Numbered from the stretch's first letter, positions 15,805-25,223 are shown. The stretch: DNA of 64,000 nucleotides from Flavobacterium collinsii (GCF_902804485.1 NZ_CADCST010000067.1:62001-126000); one strand, 5' to 3'. The notes: generated from the sequence alone by a model not told the origin. Made by a program: numbers and translations.

Positions 15805-15836
15805 TTGTATTATTACTACATTATTAAGTACTTTTG
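15805..15836 (+). promoter_or_regulatory. Promoter of gpsA
   Basis: TTG (15805-15807, within TTTTG), 21 nt, TACTTTTG (15829-15836). This fits the Bacteroidota -33/-7 consensus. The gpsA ATG is 18 nt downstream. The rest of the 15620-15854 spacer is AT-rich, without other recognisable features. Confidence 0.65.
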
Positions 15837-15854
15837 CTTTAAATTATTAAAATA

Positions 15855-16850
15855 ATGAGCGAAAATTTAAAATTTGCAGTAATTGGAGGAGGAAGCTGGG
15901 CAACAGCAATTGCAAAGATGTTATGTGTAAATCTTTCAGAAATTGCCTGGTACATGCGTAACGATGCTGCTATCGAGCACATTCAGAAATACAAACACAA
16001 TCCAAACTACTTAAGTTCGGTTGAATTTGACACTACAAAACTTAAACTGACCAACAATATTAATGAAGCTGTCGCTTATGCCGACTATGTGATTTTTGCT
16101 ATTCCATCTGCCTTTTTAGATGGAGAATTAAAAAACTTAACGGTTTCACTGGCAGACAAAATCATCTTTTCGGCAATTAAAGGAATTGTTCCTGAAACGA
16201 GTTTGATCGTTGGAGAACATTTTCACATTCAATACGACATTCCGTACTATAACATTGGTGTAATTACGGGCCCATGTCACGCTGAAGAGGTAGCATTAGA
16301 GCGACTTTCGTATTTAACAATCGCTTGCGGTGATCCTGATAAAGCACATGTTGTCGCAAAACATTTATCCGGAAATTACATCAAAGCCAAAATTTCTGAT
16401 GATATTATTGGTACCGAATATGCAGCAATGCTTAAAAACATCTACGCTATCGCAGCAGGAATTGCACACGGTTTAGGTTATGGAGACAACTTTCAATCGG
16501 TTATGATGAGTAACGGAATTCGCGAGATGAAAAAGTTTATCCGAAAAGTTCACAAAATGAAACGTAACATTAATGATTCAGCTTATTTAGGTGATTTATT
16601 GGTTACAGGTTATTCTGTGTTCTCGCGAAACAGAATGTTCGGAAACATGATTGGTAAAGGCTATACAGTAAAAAGTGCCATGATGGAAATGAGTATGGTT
16701 GCCGAAGGTTATTACGCCACTAAAAGCGCTTATAAACTAAATCAGGGCTATGGTGCAAAAACACCAATTATCGATGCTGTTTACGCTGTTTTATACGAAG
16801 GAAAAGATGCCAAATCGGTTTTCAAAAAATTAACAGAGTCTTTGGATTAG
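15855..16850 (+). CDS. gpsA: NAD(P)-dependent glycerol-3-phosphate dehydrogenase
   Basis: This 331-residue cytosolic enzyme reduces dihydroxyacetone phosphate to sn-glycerol 3-phosphate for phospholipid synthesis. The Rossmann motif FAVIGGGSWATAIAKML is at residues ~6-22, VITGPCHAEEVA is the substrate-site segment, and YAAMLKNIYAIAAGIAHGLG has the catalytic Lys. Length and motif order are normal. Single gene with its own promoter and a terminator downstream. Confidence 0.95.
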   Translation: MSENLKFAVIGGGSWATAIAKMLCVNLSEIAWYMRNDAAIEHIQKYKHNPNYLSSVEFDTTKLKLTNNINEAVAYADYVIFAIPSAFLDGELKNLTVSLADKIIFSAIKGIVPETSLIVGEHFHIQYDIPYYNIGVITGPCHAEEVALERLSYLTIACGDPDKAHVVAKHLSGNYIKAKISDDIIGTEYAAMLKNIYAIAAGIAHGLGYGDNFQSVMMSNGIREMKKFIRKVHKMKRNINDSAYLGDLLVTGYSVFSRNRMFGNMIGKGYTVKSAMMEMSMVAEGYYATKSAYKLNQGYGAKTPIIDAVYAVLYEGKDAKSVFKKLTESLD

Positions 16851-16877
16851 TTTTCTTTTTAGAGAAGATAGATTTAT

Positions 16878-17134
16878 AGAGGCAAGAGTATAGAGAATAG
16901 AGTATAGAGACAAGAGCAAAGATGCAAGATTATAGATTGTGAACTTGTTTTTGCCAGATAAAAAAAAAGAGTCAGGACAGAATTAAAATTCATCTTGACT
17001 CTTTTTTATTTTAATATAGAGAAATTTAAACCCTCGCTTCTAGCTTCTATAGTCTTTACTCTATATTCTATTCTCTATATTCTATTCTCTATATTCTTGC
17101 ATCTTTGCTCTTGCCTCTATTCTCTTGCCTCTAC
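16878..17134. repeat. Inverted low-complexity repeat cluster around a terminator
   Basis: The left half is made of GAGGCAAGAG, TATAGAGAATAGAG and CAAGAGCAAAGATGCAAGA; the right half contains the reverse complements, including a 19-bp exact match of 16911-16929 at 17095-17113. There is no gene in this 299-nt spacer. Confidence 0.75.
16963..17007. terminator. Bidirectional terminator after gpsA
   Basis: AAAAAAGAGTCA (16963-16974) pairs with TGACTCTTTTTT (16996-17007), at the centre of the inverted repeat cluster between convergent genes. Confidence 0.85.
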
Positions 17135-17149
17135 AAATCTCCGTTCTAC

Positions 17150-17557
17150 CTACTTCACCATAACTCCTTCAACAAACAAAATAGGCACTTCCTCCGTATC
17201 ATTTTCGTTGATTAGGTTTGATTTAAAAGTAAATTTCTTGTCGTACAAAGTATTTCCAATAAAGAACGTCACCATAAATTCGTTGTTCAACACCAGTAAG
17301 CTCTTTTCTACCATTTCGATTTTCACAACCGAAACTGCAGGAACCTCAACAAATGCATGACGTAAAACGGACGTTTTTTTCATCTCTCCATCGATTGTTC
17401 CAAATGCTTTTGAAACGACCATCACGCTGTCCAGGTTAAAATCACTGTCGTTTACCAGGTAAGCGTACCATACTTTTTCCATAAAGTCATCGCTCCACTC
17501 TTGTACTGCTGCAAGAAATACGTTTTCTACTTCCGGTATTGTTATGTCTTTTTTCAT
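17150..17557 (-). CDS. Conserved hypothetical protein
   Basis: This is a 135-residue soluble protein with no signal peptide or membrane segment and no motif I recognise. It is rich in short beta strands (VWYAYLVNDSDFNLDSVMVV, then VPAVSVVKIEMVEKSLLVLN, then EFMVTFFIGNTLYDKKFTF) with an acidic C-terminal part, and looks like a single compact domain. It sits downstream of pheS on the same strand, but the GTGATTAGT hairpin between them argues against strict coupling. No function is proposed. Confidence 0.65.
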   Translation of the reverse strand: MKKDITIPEVENVFLAAVQEWSDDFMEKVWYAYLVNDSDFNLDSVMVVSKAFGTIDGEMKKTSVLRHAFVEVPAVSVVKIEMVEKSLLVLNNEFMVTFFIGNTLYDKKFTFKSNLINENDTEEVPILFVEGVMVK

Positions 17558-17580
17558 AATCTTAGTAATTCGTAAAATAT

Positions 17581-17621
17581 AAATAGTGATTAGAAAGAAG
17601 ACTTCTCACTAATCACTATTT
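17581..17621. repeat. Orphan GTGATTAGT inverted repeat
   Basis: AAATAGTGATTAG (17581-17593) and CTAATCACTATTT (17609-17621) are perfect 13-bp arms. The sequence resembles the arms around the four-helix-bundle gene at 4811, but here without any gene. Confidence 0.75.
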
Positions 17622-17637
17622 ACTAATAACTTTATTT

Positions 17638-18657
17638 TTAAATATTGGCCTTAAACTGCTCTAAGAAACGAACATCATTCTCGTAAAACATACGAATATC
17701 GCCAATTTGATACAGTAACATCGCGATACGCTCTACTCCCATTCCGAAAGCAAAACCGTTGAATTCGTCAGGATTGATGTCGCAATTTTTAAGAACATTT
17801 GGATCTACCATTCCACAACCTCCAATTTCCAGCCATCCTGTTCCTTTAGTGATACGGTAATCGGTTTCGGTTTTTAGACCCCAATAAATATCAATTTCGG
17901 CACTTGGTTCTGTAAACGGAAAGTAGGACGGACGTAAACGAATCTTAGATTTTCCGAACATTTCTTTCGTAAAATAAAGCAAGGTTTGTTTCAAATCAGC
18001 AAATGAAACATCTTTGTCAATGTACAAACCTTCTACCTGATGAAAAATACAGTGTGAACGTGACGAAATCGCTTCGTTACGAAATACACGTCCCGGAGAA
18101 ATTGTGCGAATCGGCGGTTTATGATTTTCCATATAACGCACCTGAACAGATGATGTATGTGTACGCAACAGCACATCCGGATTCGTCTGAATGAAAAAAG
18201 TATCCTGCATATCACGTGCCGGATGATATTCCGGTAAGTTCAAAGCGGTAAAGTTATGCCAGTCGTCTTCGATTTCCGGACCTTCAGAAACATTGAAACC
18301 AATGTTCGCAAAAATATCAATAATCTGATTTTTAACGATTGAAATCGGGTGACGTGAACCAATAATTACCGGTTCAGCCGCACGTGTTAAATCGCCAAAA
18401 ACTCCTTTTACCTCTTGTTTGCTTTCCAACTCTTCCTGAATAACTCTTACTTTTTCTTCGGCAACCGATTTCAAAGTATTTATTACCTGTCCAAAATCTT
18501 TTTTCTGGTCGTTTGGAATGTTTTTGAACTCTGTAAAAAGCTCTTTCAACAAACCTTTACTTCCTAAATACTTAATACGGAATTGCTCTAAAGATTCTTT
18601 ATTTTTATCATTAAAGGCCTTAGCTTCCTCTATATGTTCTTTTATCTTGTCTATCAT
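17638..18657 (-). CDS. pheS: Phenylalanine--tRNA ligase subunit alpha
   Basis: The 339-residue protein has the PheS N-terminal coiled-coil (residues ~1-90, including KYLGSKGLLKELF) and the class II catalytic domain: HPARDMQDTFF, LLRTHTSSVQVRYM, PGRVFRNEAISSRSH, FHQVEGLYID, PFTEPSAEIDIYW, and motif 3 GFAFGMGVERIAMLLY. It forms an alpha2beta2 enzyme with PheT, which is not in this window. A -7 box TAAATTTG at 18677-18684 (minus strand) lies 19 nt upstream. Confidence 0.96.
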   Translation of the reverse strand: MIDKIKEHIEEAKAFNDKNKESLEQFRIKYLGSKGLLKELFTEFKNIPNDQKKDFGQVINTLKSVAEEKVRVIQEELESKQEVKGVFGDLTRAAEPVIIGSRHPISIVKNQIIDIFANIGFNVSEGPEIEDDWHNFTALNLPEYHPARDMQDTFFIQTNPDVLLRTHTSSVQVRYMENHKPPIRTISPGRVFRNEAISSRSHCIFHQVEGLYIDKDVSFADLKQTLLYFTKEMFGKSKIRLRPSYFPFTEPSAEIDIYWGLKTETDYRITKGTGWLEIGGCGMVDPNVLKNCDINPDEFNGFAFGMGVERIAMLLYQIGDIRMFYENDVRFLEQFKANI

Positions 18658-18713
18658 CGGTCTTGCTTTGAAGGTGCAAATTTACGTAATTTTAGTTGAA
18701 AGTATACAGTCTC

Positions 18714-18754
18714 AGTCTCAGTTTTCAGTCTCAATTGAACTGAAAACTGAGACT
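18714..18754. repeat. CTGAGACTG-type inverted repeat
   Basis: AGTCTCAGTTTTCAGT (18714-18729) is a perfect inverted match to ACTGAAAACTGAGACT (18739-18754). The same words make up the tandem array at 30056-30140. Confidence 0.75.
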
Positions 18755-18765
18755 GGGACTAAAAA

Positions 18766-19122
18766 CTACTCTATCAGTTCTCTTTCTAAAAAATAATTCA
18801 CAATGGCTTCTTTCATCAAAACCGATTGTTCTCCCGCTTTCAACGACGGTAATTCTTCTTTTACTTTATAATGTGGCCATCCGTCGGCATCAAAAAAGTC
18901 AAATTCATAAAACCCGTATGGTTCTAATAATCGACAAATGGCGATGTGCATCAGGTTTAATTTTTCATCTTTTTTGAATTCACGATGTACTTTCCCGAGT
19001 TCCTGAACTCCAATTAAATAAATTATGGCATCTAAATCTAAGTCTTCGCCTTGCGAAAATTGATTAGACAGTATATCGACGAGCTTTTCCCATCGCTCTT
19101 TTAGTTGTGTATCTCTGGACAT
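18766..19122 (-). CDS. Conserved hypothetical protein
   Basis: This is a 118-residue soluble, acidic, mainly helical protein (RWEKLVDILSNQFSQGEDLD, then AIIYLIGVQELGKVHREFKK, then MHIAICRLLEPYGFYEF). I do not recognise a family with a known function. No signal peptide and no membrane segment. It lies upstream of pheS on the same strand, separated by an inverted repeat. A possible -7 box TATCTTTG on the minus strand at 19220-19227 is about 100 nt upstream. Confidence 0.65.
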   Translation of the reverse strand: MSRDTQLKERWEKLVDILSNQFSQGEDLDLDAIIYLIGVQELGKVHREFKKDEKLNLMHIAICRLLEPYGFYEFDFFDADGWPHYKVKEELPSLKAGEQSVLMKEAIVNYFLERELIE

Positions 19123-19363
19123 TGTATGATTTTAGATTGTTGATTTTAGATCTTAGATTGTTGAAAAATTCAATTCTGAAGGGGACAGAATTACAATCCT
19201 AACTCTAAATTTTGAGTTGCAAAGATACACAGTTCAATACATTGCACCTAAAAAAATTAAACACACAGAAAAAGAGAGCTCCAAAAAACGGCTGAAGCTT
19301 TGCCACTCTGAACCTCCGAACCTAAAAAAGTATATCTTTGCGCTTTTTTAAACACACCAAAAT

Positions 19364-19903
19364 ATGAGTTTTTTTGATATAATTGTGGCCGCTCTTTTAG
19401 CTTTTAGTTTATATAAAGGAATTAAAAACGGGCTTTTTGTTGAAGTTGCTTCTTTCATTTCTTTATTGTTGGGAATTTATATCGCCATTAAATTCTCTTC
19501 TTTTATGAAAGAACTTATCATGAAACACGTTTCATGGAATCCGAATACGATACAAATTACTGCTTTCATTCTGACTTTTATTTTAGTCGTTATAGGTGTT
19601 TATTTCTTAGCTAAGATTCTTACCGGAATTGCCGATTTTGCTTTTCTGGGATGGGCCAATAAACTGGGCGGAGGCTTTTTCAGAATTTTAAAAACCATTC
19701 TGATCATGAGTATTTTTATTGCTCTTTTTGAGAAAATCAATTTCAATAATACTTTTGCTAAAAAAGAAACATTAGATCATTCCATTTTTTACAATCCGGT
19801 TAAAAAAGTAGCAGCTTTCGTTTATCCTTCTGTCGAAAAATGGTACGAGGAATTCAAAGATATTCATGCCGAAACGGCTAAAGAAACTTCTAAAGAAGAG
19901 TAA
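19364..19903 (+). CDS. cvpA: CvpA family membrane protein
   Basis: This 179-residue protein has four hydrophobic segments (about 3-18, 23-45, 60-85, 97-120) and a charged C-terminal tail. The N terminus SFFDIIVAALLAFSLYKGIKNG and the glycine-rich FLGWANKLGGGFFRILKTI are the usual CvpA/colicin V production family positions. The family is linked to cell-envelope homeostasis and colicin V export in E. coli; its molecular role is unclear. A -7 box TATCTTTG at 19333-19340 supports the start. Confidence 0.85.
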   Translation: MSFFDIIVAALLAFSLYKGIKNGLFVEVASFISLLLGIYIAIKFSSFMKELIMKHVSWNPNTIQITAFILTFILVVIGVYFLAKILTGIADFAFLGWANKLGGGFFRILKTILIMSIFIALFEKINFNNTFAKKETLDHSIFYNPVKKVAAFVYPSVEKWYEEFKDIHAETAKETSKEE

Positions 19904-20038
19904 TATCCCTATAATTATATCTTACTGATTTAAAAAATAGTAATCTTTACGAAACACCACGACCTCAGATAATTGAACAAAATAAATTATCTTGCCTGAT
20001 ATTTCCAACAACCGATTTAATTTATAATCAAAACCTGT

Positions 20039-21166
20039 ATGTTGTATTTAACCGGCATTATAATCACCTTTTTTCTGGTTGTTGTACTGGCAAGCAAAAG
20101 GAACAAAACCGAGGCCGACAAGATTCTGGCACTCTGGCTGTTTTTTACCGGCTTTCATTTATTCCTGTTCTATCTTCATTACAAAAATGATTATAGCGAC
20201 TTCCCTTTTTTACTGGGATTAGAGCTTCCGATGCCTTTAGTTCAGGGACCTTTTTTATTTTTATATACTTCGGCTTTAACGAACCAAAATCGCTATAAAA
20301 AGTTTAATCTTTTACATTTTATTCCTTTTCTAGCTGCCATTCTGGTATTGACACCTTTTTATAATTTGTCTTTCGACGAAAAAGTAACTGTTTTCAAAAA
20401 TGAAGGAAAGGGATACGAGACCCTGATCACTGTTTTGTATGCCGCAGTACTCCTTTCCGGAATTGTTTATGCTTTACTTTCCTTGCAGAAACTCGTAAAA
20501 CACCGCAAGAACATCAACAATCAATTTTCGTTTACCGAAAAAATCAACCTGACCTGGCTGCGCTATTTAATTATCGGATCCAGCATCATCTGGATCGTGG
20601 TCATTTTCTCTGACGATCAGTATATTTTTTCGGTTGTCGTTTTTTATTTGATTTTTATTGGGTATTTCGGTGTCAAACAAGTTGGGATTTTTACAAACCA
20701 ACACTTTTCCGAAAACAACCTAACTACGACTTCAGTAGCAGAAAAAACCACTGTTGCCCATCAATCTGAAAAAATTAAATACGAAAAATCAGGCCTTACC
20801 ACTACAGAACTTCAAACCATTCATCAGAAGCTGACTCAGATTATGCACGATGAAAAACTCTACAAAAATGCCGATTTAACTTTAACCGAGCTGGCCCAGA
20901 GGACAAGCGTTCATCCAAATACACTTTCGCAGGTCATCAATTCGGTCGAACAGAAAAATTTTTACGATTACGTCAACTCCCAACGTGTTGAGGAATTTAA
21001 AAAAGCAATCCGTTTGCCTGAAAATCAAAAATTTACCTTCCTGTCTGTCGCATTAGAATGTGGCTTTAATTCGAAAACGGCTTTCAACCGAAATTTCAAA
21101 AAAGAAACCGGACTTTCTCCTTCTGAATATTTAAAAAAACTTTCATTTGAAACCTGTCGGGTTTGA
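20039..21166 (+). CDS. Membrane-anchored AraC family transcriptional regulator
   Basis: In this 375-residue protein, residues ~1-225 contain about seven membrane helices, beginning LYLTGIIITFFLVVVLASKR. Residues ~265-370 form an AraC-type double helix-turn-helix: LTLTELAQRTSVHPNTLSQV, then NSQRVEEFKKAI, then FLSVALECGFNSKTAFNRNF, then KKETGLSPSEYLKKL. Such proteins probably sense a membrane or periplasmic signal. The last codons (ETCRV-stop) are read from AAACCTGTCGGGTTTGA, half of a recurrent terminator repeat, so the C-terminal tail looks rewritten by a repeat. Confidence 0.88.
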   Translation: MLYLTGIIITFFLVVVLASKRNKTEADKILALWLFFTGFHLFLFYLHYKNDYSDFPFLLGLELPMPLVQGPFLFLYTSALTNQNRYKKFNLLHFIPFLAAILVLTPFYNLSFDEKVTVFKNEGKGYETLITVLYAAVLLSGIVYALLSLQKLVKHRKNINNQFSFTEKINLTWLRYLIIGSSIIWIVVIFSDDQYIFSVVVFYLIFIGYFGVKQVGIFTNQHFSENNLTTTSVAEKTTVAHQSEKIKYEKSGLTTTELQTIHQKLTQIMHDEKLYKNADLTLTELAQRTSVHPNTLSQVINSVEQKNFYDYVNSQRVEEFKKAIRLPENQKFTFLSVALECGFNSKTAFNRNFKKETGLSPSEYLKKLSFETCRV

Positions 21167-21492
21167 ATTTATAATTCAAAAATCAATTCTCCTAAACACA
21201 TAGAAACATAGTTTTTGTAAACTCAGAAAAGGCATTTCATTTGTTTCAAACAAACATAGCTATGTGCAAAAACTTGTTTTTTGATCTCCTTTATTTTAAG
21301 ATAAAAATCTATGTCCCTATGTGTTAAAAAATGAGCTCATTCCTTAATCCCTGAAATAACTTCAATTTTAAACCTAATAGTTTTTAAAAACCTGTCAGAT
21401 TTTTAAGTTATAAACTGGAACCACCTTACAAGTTGGGGCGACCAGCATAGTACCACAGTACATCTTTGCAGAAATTTAAACCAATTTATGCA
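21167..21492. other. Non-coding spacer with repeats
   Basis: It starts with the palindrome TTTGAATT-TAT-AATTCAAA (21162-21180), holds the ACATAG inverted repeat listed separately, and a degraded AACCTGTCAGA hairpin near 21370-21403. The promoter of the next gene should be at the end; only a poor -7 match (CATCTTTG, about 21462-21469) is seen. Confidence 0.5.
21193..21327. repeat. ACACATAGAAACATAG inverted repeat
   Basis: The 19-nt arm at 21193-21211 pairs with 21309-21327, with only a few mismatches. A small ACATAGCTATGT palindrome lies in between, near 21255. No open frame of note. Confidence 0.6.
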
Positions 21493-22485
21493 ATGAAAAC
21501 CAAAGTACTTTACTCAGCCGTAATCGCTGTTTCAATTTTCTTTTTTATTGGATGCGAAAATGAAAATGACATTCAGGGCCTTGGAAATTTAGTTCCCAAA
21601 ACTGTCGATCAGGATGCCTCTATCCCTTCTATTTTTATAAACGGAACGCAGCTGCACGCTGAAACTTTCGGAAATCCCAACAACCCAATGCTCGTTTTCC
21701 TCCATGGCGGGCCCGGCTCAGACTATAGAAGCGCCTTGGATGTAAAACAACTCGCCAATGAAGGCTATTATGTGATCTTCTACGATCAAAGAGGCTCCGG
21801 ATTATCCAAAAGACATGACAAAAACACGTACTCAATTCAACTCGTACTCGATGATCTTACCGAAGTCATAAAATATTACCGAAAAACCAATGCTCAAAAA
21901 ATATTTCTCTTTGGGCATTCCTGGGGCGCCATGCTCGCCGCAGCTTATGTAAACAAATATCCCACTACTATTAGTGGTGTTATTCTGGCAGAACCGGGAG
22001 GTTTAAACAAAAAACTATTAGACGATTATGGCGAAATAAGCCGGAAAATAAAATTATTCTCCGAAGCCACCAGTAACTTACTGTATGTCGATCAGTTTTT
22101 GACCGGAAAAGAAAACCAACATGAAATTCTCGACTACAAATTCGGCATTTCTACGAGTTTCTCTTATGCAAAAGGCAACAAAGAAGGTATTCCGGGACCA
22201 TCACCATTTTGGAGGATCGGAACAACGGTCTTAGAAAGCTTTACCGATATCGCCGAAAATGATGGCTTTGACTTTACGTCAAACCTAAGTCAGTATAAAA
22301 CCAAAGTTCTCTTTTTGTACGGTGAGTTCAATCAATCGTACGGTTTGTCTTTTGCTCAAAAAGAAGCAGCTTTTTTTCCGAATGCTGCCATAGTCGAAGT
22401 AAAAGAAGCCGGACATGAGATGATTTACTTCAATTGGAAAAATGTACATCTCTTAGTGTTGAACTATTTAAATGCTCTAAAATAA
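21493..22485 (+). CDS. Alpha/beta-hydrolase lipoprotein, prolyl iminopeptidase-like
   Basis: I start at the ATG 21493 (330 residues), which gives a lipoprotein signal ending FFFIGC. The hydrolase domain has FLHGGPGSDYRSA and YDQRGSGLSK, the HGGPG/DQRG pair typical of the S33 proline iminopeptidase group, the nucleophile elbow FLFGHSWGAMLAA and a C-terminal EAGHEMIYF with the catalytic His. Substrates in this family include N-terminal proline peptides and small esters; the actual one is unknown. The next gene begins 7 nt after its stop, so the two form an operon. Confidence 0.85.
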   Translation: MKTKVLYSAVIAVSIFFFIGCENENDIQGLGNLVPKTVDQDASIPSIFINGTQLHAETFGNPNNPMLVFLHGGPGSDYRSALDVKQLANEGYYVIFYDQRGSGLSKRHDKNTYSIQLVLDDLTEVIKYYRKTNAQKIFLFGHSWGAMLAAAYVNKYPTTISGVILAEPGGLNKKLLDDYGEISRKIKLFSEATSNLLYVDQFLTGKENQHEILDYKFGISTSFSYAKGNKEGIPGPSPFWRIGTTVLESFTDIAENDGFDFTSNLSQYKTKVLFLYGEFNQSYGLSFAQKEAAFFPNAAIVEVKEAGHEMIYFNWKNVHLLVLNYLNALK

Positions 22486-22492
22486 CCAGACG

Positions 22493-23164
22493 ATGAAAAC
22501 AATACTAGTAATAATCACCTTTATTCTTTCTCTTTTCTTAACCAAAACCTATTCACAAACTATAAACTGGGAAAATCTTAAAGAGAATCAAAAACACATT
22601 CTAAATATAAATGCCGGCTGGGAATATAGTTTTGTTTACGGACTTGCTTACGGTTACCATCTCAAAACCAAACTGCCAATTGTAATCGAAGCATCTTTTT
22701 CCTTACCATCAGGTGAAACAATACCGGATGATTTTAAAAGTAAAATTGGCGGACAACTGAATCTCTACCAACTGAATCATTTCCGTTTTAATGCAGCCAT
22801 TCACGGAATTTATCGCCGATACGAAAATCCGTTAGTCACCTTACAAAACTTTGGCGCCGATGCAACTGCGATTATTGGATATTATAAACCAAAATGGTTT
22901 GCCGCCGGAGAATTTGGTTTTGACAAAGCGATTGTTACTCATTTTAAAAATTCGGCAGTTTATAAAGAAGTCTACCCCGACGTAAAAAATGGTTGGTATG
23001 AACCGTCAACCGGAGGCAATTTCAACTATGGCATACAAGCCGGATATTCCTTTCGCCGAAGTGACCTTACTTTACGACTGGGAAAAGTAATTACCCAGGA
23101 TTTTAAAACAGAACCTCTGATTCCACTATACTTTCAACTGGGTTATAATTTAAAATTAGAATGA
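22493..23164 (+). CDS. Exported protein, probable outer-membrane beta-barrel
   Basis: This is a 223-residue protein with a signal peptide (residues 1-22, ending LTKTYSQ). The mature part has alternating, aromatic-rich strands (WEYSFVYGLAYGYH, FRFNAAIHGIYRRYEN, FNYGIQAGYSFRRSDLTLRL) and ends in YFQLGYNLKLE, a pattern of small outer-membrane barrels. No named family recognised. Co-transcribed with the hydrolase lipoprotein upstream; a clear terminator follows. Confidence 0.7.
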   Translation: MKTILVIITFILSLFLTKTYSQTINWENLKENQKHILNINAGWEYSFVYGLAYGYHLKTKLPIVIEASFSLPSGETIPDDFKSKIGGQLNLYQLNHFRFNAAIHGIYRRYENPLVTLQNFGADATAIIGYYKPKWFAAGEFGFDKAIVTHFKNSAVYKEVYPDVKNGWYEPSTGGNFNYGIQAGYSFRRSDLTLRLGKVITQDFKTEPLIPLYFQLGYNLKLE

Positions 23165-23181
23165 TTTAGTTAATTACACTA

Positions 23182-23212
23182 AACCCGACAGGTTTCAAAA
23201 ACCTGTCGGGTT
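23182..23212. terminator. Terminator hairpin (AACCCGACAGG family)
   Basis: AACCCGACAGGTTT (23182-23195) pairs perfectly with AAACCTGTCGGGTT (23199-23212). It is the intact version of the hairpin seen at 2098-2129 and, as one half only, at 21150-21164. Confidence 0.85.
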
Positions 23213-23426
23213 CTATTTTCCCTCTCTTTTTAGAGAAAATCACAATCTATTTTAACATTTTAAAAGCCATTTTAAAATTCCGTATTCAACTATCCAAGAT
23301 CAACATTCCAGAATCCAAAACTTTGCGCTATCTTTGCGGCTTAATAACATGCTCTAAGGCAATTGCTACAGTGCAAATTTATACCCGGAAATTACTTAAA
23401 CTCGTTTAGAGAATTGACATATTAAA

Positions 23427-25223
23427 ATGAAGAAGATACGTAACTTTTGCATTATTGCACACATTGACCACGGTAAAAGTACACTGGCAGACCGCTTATT
23501 GGGCGCTACACAAACCGTTACAGCTCGTGAAGAAAAAGCACAATTGCTTGACAACATGGACCTGGAACGTGAGCGTGGAATTACCATTAAGAGTCACGCC
23601 ATTCAAATGGAATACACTTACAAAGGCGAGGAATATATATTAAATTTAATTGACACTCCCGGTCACGTTGACTTTTCATACGAAGTTTCACGATCTATTG
23701 CGGCCTGCGAAGGTGCTCTTTTGATCGTTGATGCGGCTCAAAGTATTCAGGCACAAACTATTTCTAATTTATATCTGGCTTTAGAGAATGATCTTGAGAT
23801 TATTCCGGTTTTGAATAAAGTAGATTTACCTAGTGCCAATCCTGAAGAAGTAAGCGATGATATTATCGATTTATTAGGATGTAAATTAGAAGATATTATT
23901 CATGCTTCGGGAAAAACCGGTTTTGGTGTAGAGAATATCTTAGCAGCTATTATTGAAAAAATCCCGGCTCCAAAAGGAAATGTTGATGAACCATTGCAGG
24001 CATTGATCTTTGATTCACATTACAACCCGTTTCGTGGAATCGAGGTTATCTTCAGAGTAATGAATGGAGAAATCAAAAAAGGACAGAAAATTAAATTCAT
24101 GGCTACCGGCAATGAATATTTTGCCGATGAAGTGGGAACTTTAAAATTAAATCAGGTTCCAAAAAATGTAATTTCTACCGGTGATGTTGGTTATTTAATT
24201 TCAGGAATTAAAGAAGCCAAAGAGGTAAAAGTAGGAGATACTCTTACAGATGCCAAAACACCAACAACCAATATGATTACAGGTTTCGAGGATGTAAAAC
24301 CAATGGTTTTCGCCGGAATTTATCCTGTTGATACCGAAGATTATGAAGATTTGCGTTCTTCTATGGAGAAATTGCAATTAAATGATGCTTCGTTAGTCTT
24401 TACTCCAGAAAGCTCTGCCGCTTTAGGATTTGGTTTCCGTTGCGGATTCTTAGGAATGCTTCACATGGAAATTATCCAGGAACGTTTAGAGCGTGAGTTC
24501 GACATGACGGTTATTACTACTGTACCTAACGTTTCGTATTTGGCGTATACCAAAAAAGATCCCGAAACTGCATTTGTTGTAAACAATCCTTCAGACTTGC
24601 CTGAACCTTCTCGTTTAGACCGTGTTGAAGAACCTTTTATAAAAGCAACCATCATTACAAAAGCCGATTTCGTTGGAAACGTAATGAGTTTGTGTATCGA
24701 AAAACGTGGTCAGATTACCAATCAAACGTATTTGACAACAGAACGTGTTGAGCTGAATTTTGACATGCCATTGGCCGAAATTGTATTCGATTTTTACGAT
24801 CGTTTGAAAACAGTTTCTAAAGGTTACGCTTCTTTTGACTACTCTCCTATTGGAATGAGAACTTCAAAACTCGTAAAACTGGATGTTCTTTTGAACGCTC
24901 AGACGGTTGATGCACTTTCTGCTTTGATTCACGAAGACAACGCTTACAACATCGGTAAAAAAATGACCGAGAAATTACGCGAGCTGATTCCAAGACAACA
25001 ATTCGACATTCCGATTCAGGCAGCGATTGGTGCTAAAATTATCGCTCGTGAAACCATTAAAGCACTTCGTAAAGACGTTACCGCAAAATGTTATGGTGGA
25101 GATATCTCTCGTAAACGTAAACTTTTGGAGAAACAGAAAAAAGGTAAAAAACGTATGCGTCAGGTAGGAAACGTTGAGATTCCACAAGAGGCGTTTATGG
25201 CTGTTTTGAAATTGAACGACTAG
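23427..25223 (+). CDS. lepA: Elongation factor 4 (LepA)
   Basis: The 598-residue length is standard. G-domain motifs: [20 protein letters not shown] (G1), ERGITIKSH (G2), [14 protein letters not shown] (G3), [10 protein letters not shown] (G4). The LepA-specific C-terminal region follows ([20 protein letters not shown], then GKKRMRQVG, then IPQEAF). It is a ribosome-bound GTPase affecting translocation and ribosome assembly. A -7 box TATCTTTG at 23329-23336 is ~90 nt before the ATG, so a longer leader is likely. Confidence 0.97.
   Translation: MKKIRNFCIIAHIDHGKSTLADRLLGATQTVTAREEKAQLLDNMDLERERGITIKSHAIQMEYTYKGEEYILNLIDTPGHVDFSYEVSRSIAACEGALLIVDAAQSIQAQTISNLYLALENDLEIIPVLNKVDLPSANPEEVSDDIIDLLGCKLEDIIHASGKTGFGVENILAAIIEKIPAPKGNVDEPLQALIFDSHYNPFRGIEVIFRVMNGEIKKGQKIKFMATGNEYFADEVGTLKLNQVPKNVISTGDVGYLISGIKEAKEVKVGDTLTDAKTPTTNMITGFEDVKPMVFAGIYPVDTEDYEDLRSSMEKLQLNDASLVFTPESSAALGFGFRCGFLGMLHMEIIQERLEREFDMTVITTVPNVSYLAYTKKDPETAFVVNNPSDLPEPSRLDRVEEPFIKATIITKADFVGNVMSLCIEKRGQITNQTYLTTERVELNFDMPLAEIVFDFYDRLKTVSKGYASFDYSPIGMRTSKLVKLDVLLNAQTVDALSALIHEDNAYNIGKKMTEKLRELIPRQQFDIPIQAAIGAKIIARETIKALRKDVTAKCYGGDISRKRKLLEKQKKGKKRMRQVGNVEIPQEAFMAVLKLND

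Noticed and set aside
16878..17134. Possible CRISPR array
   Set aside because: Repeats are short, irregular and inverted, without constant-length spacers; no cas genes in the window.
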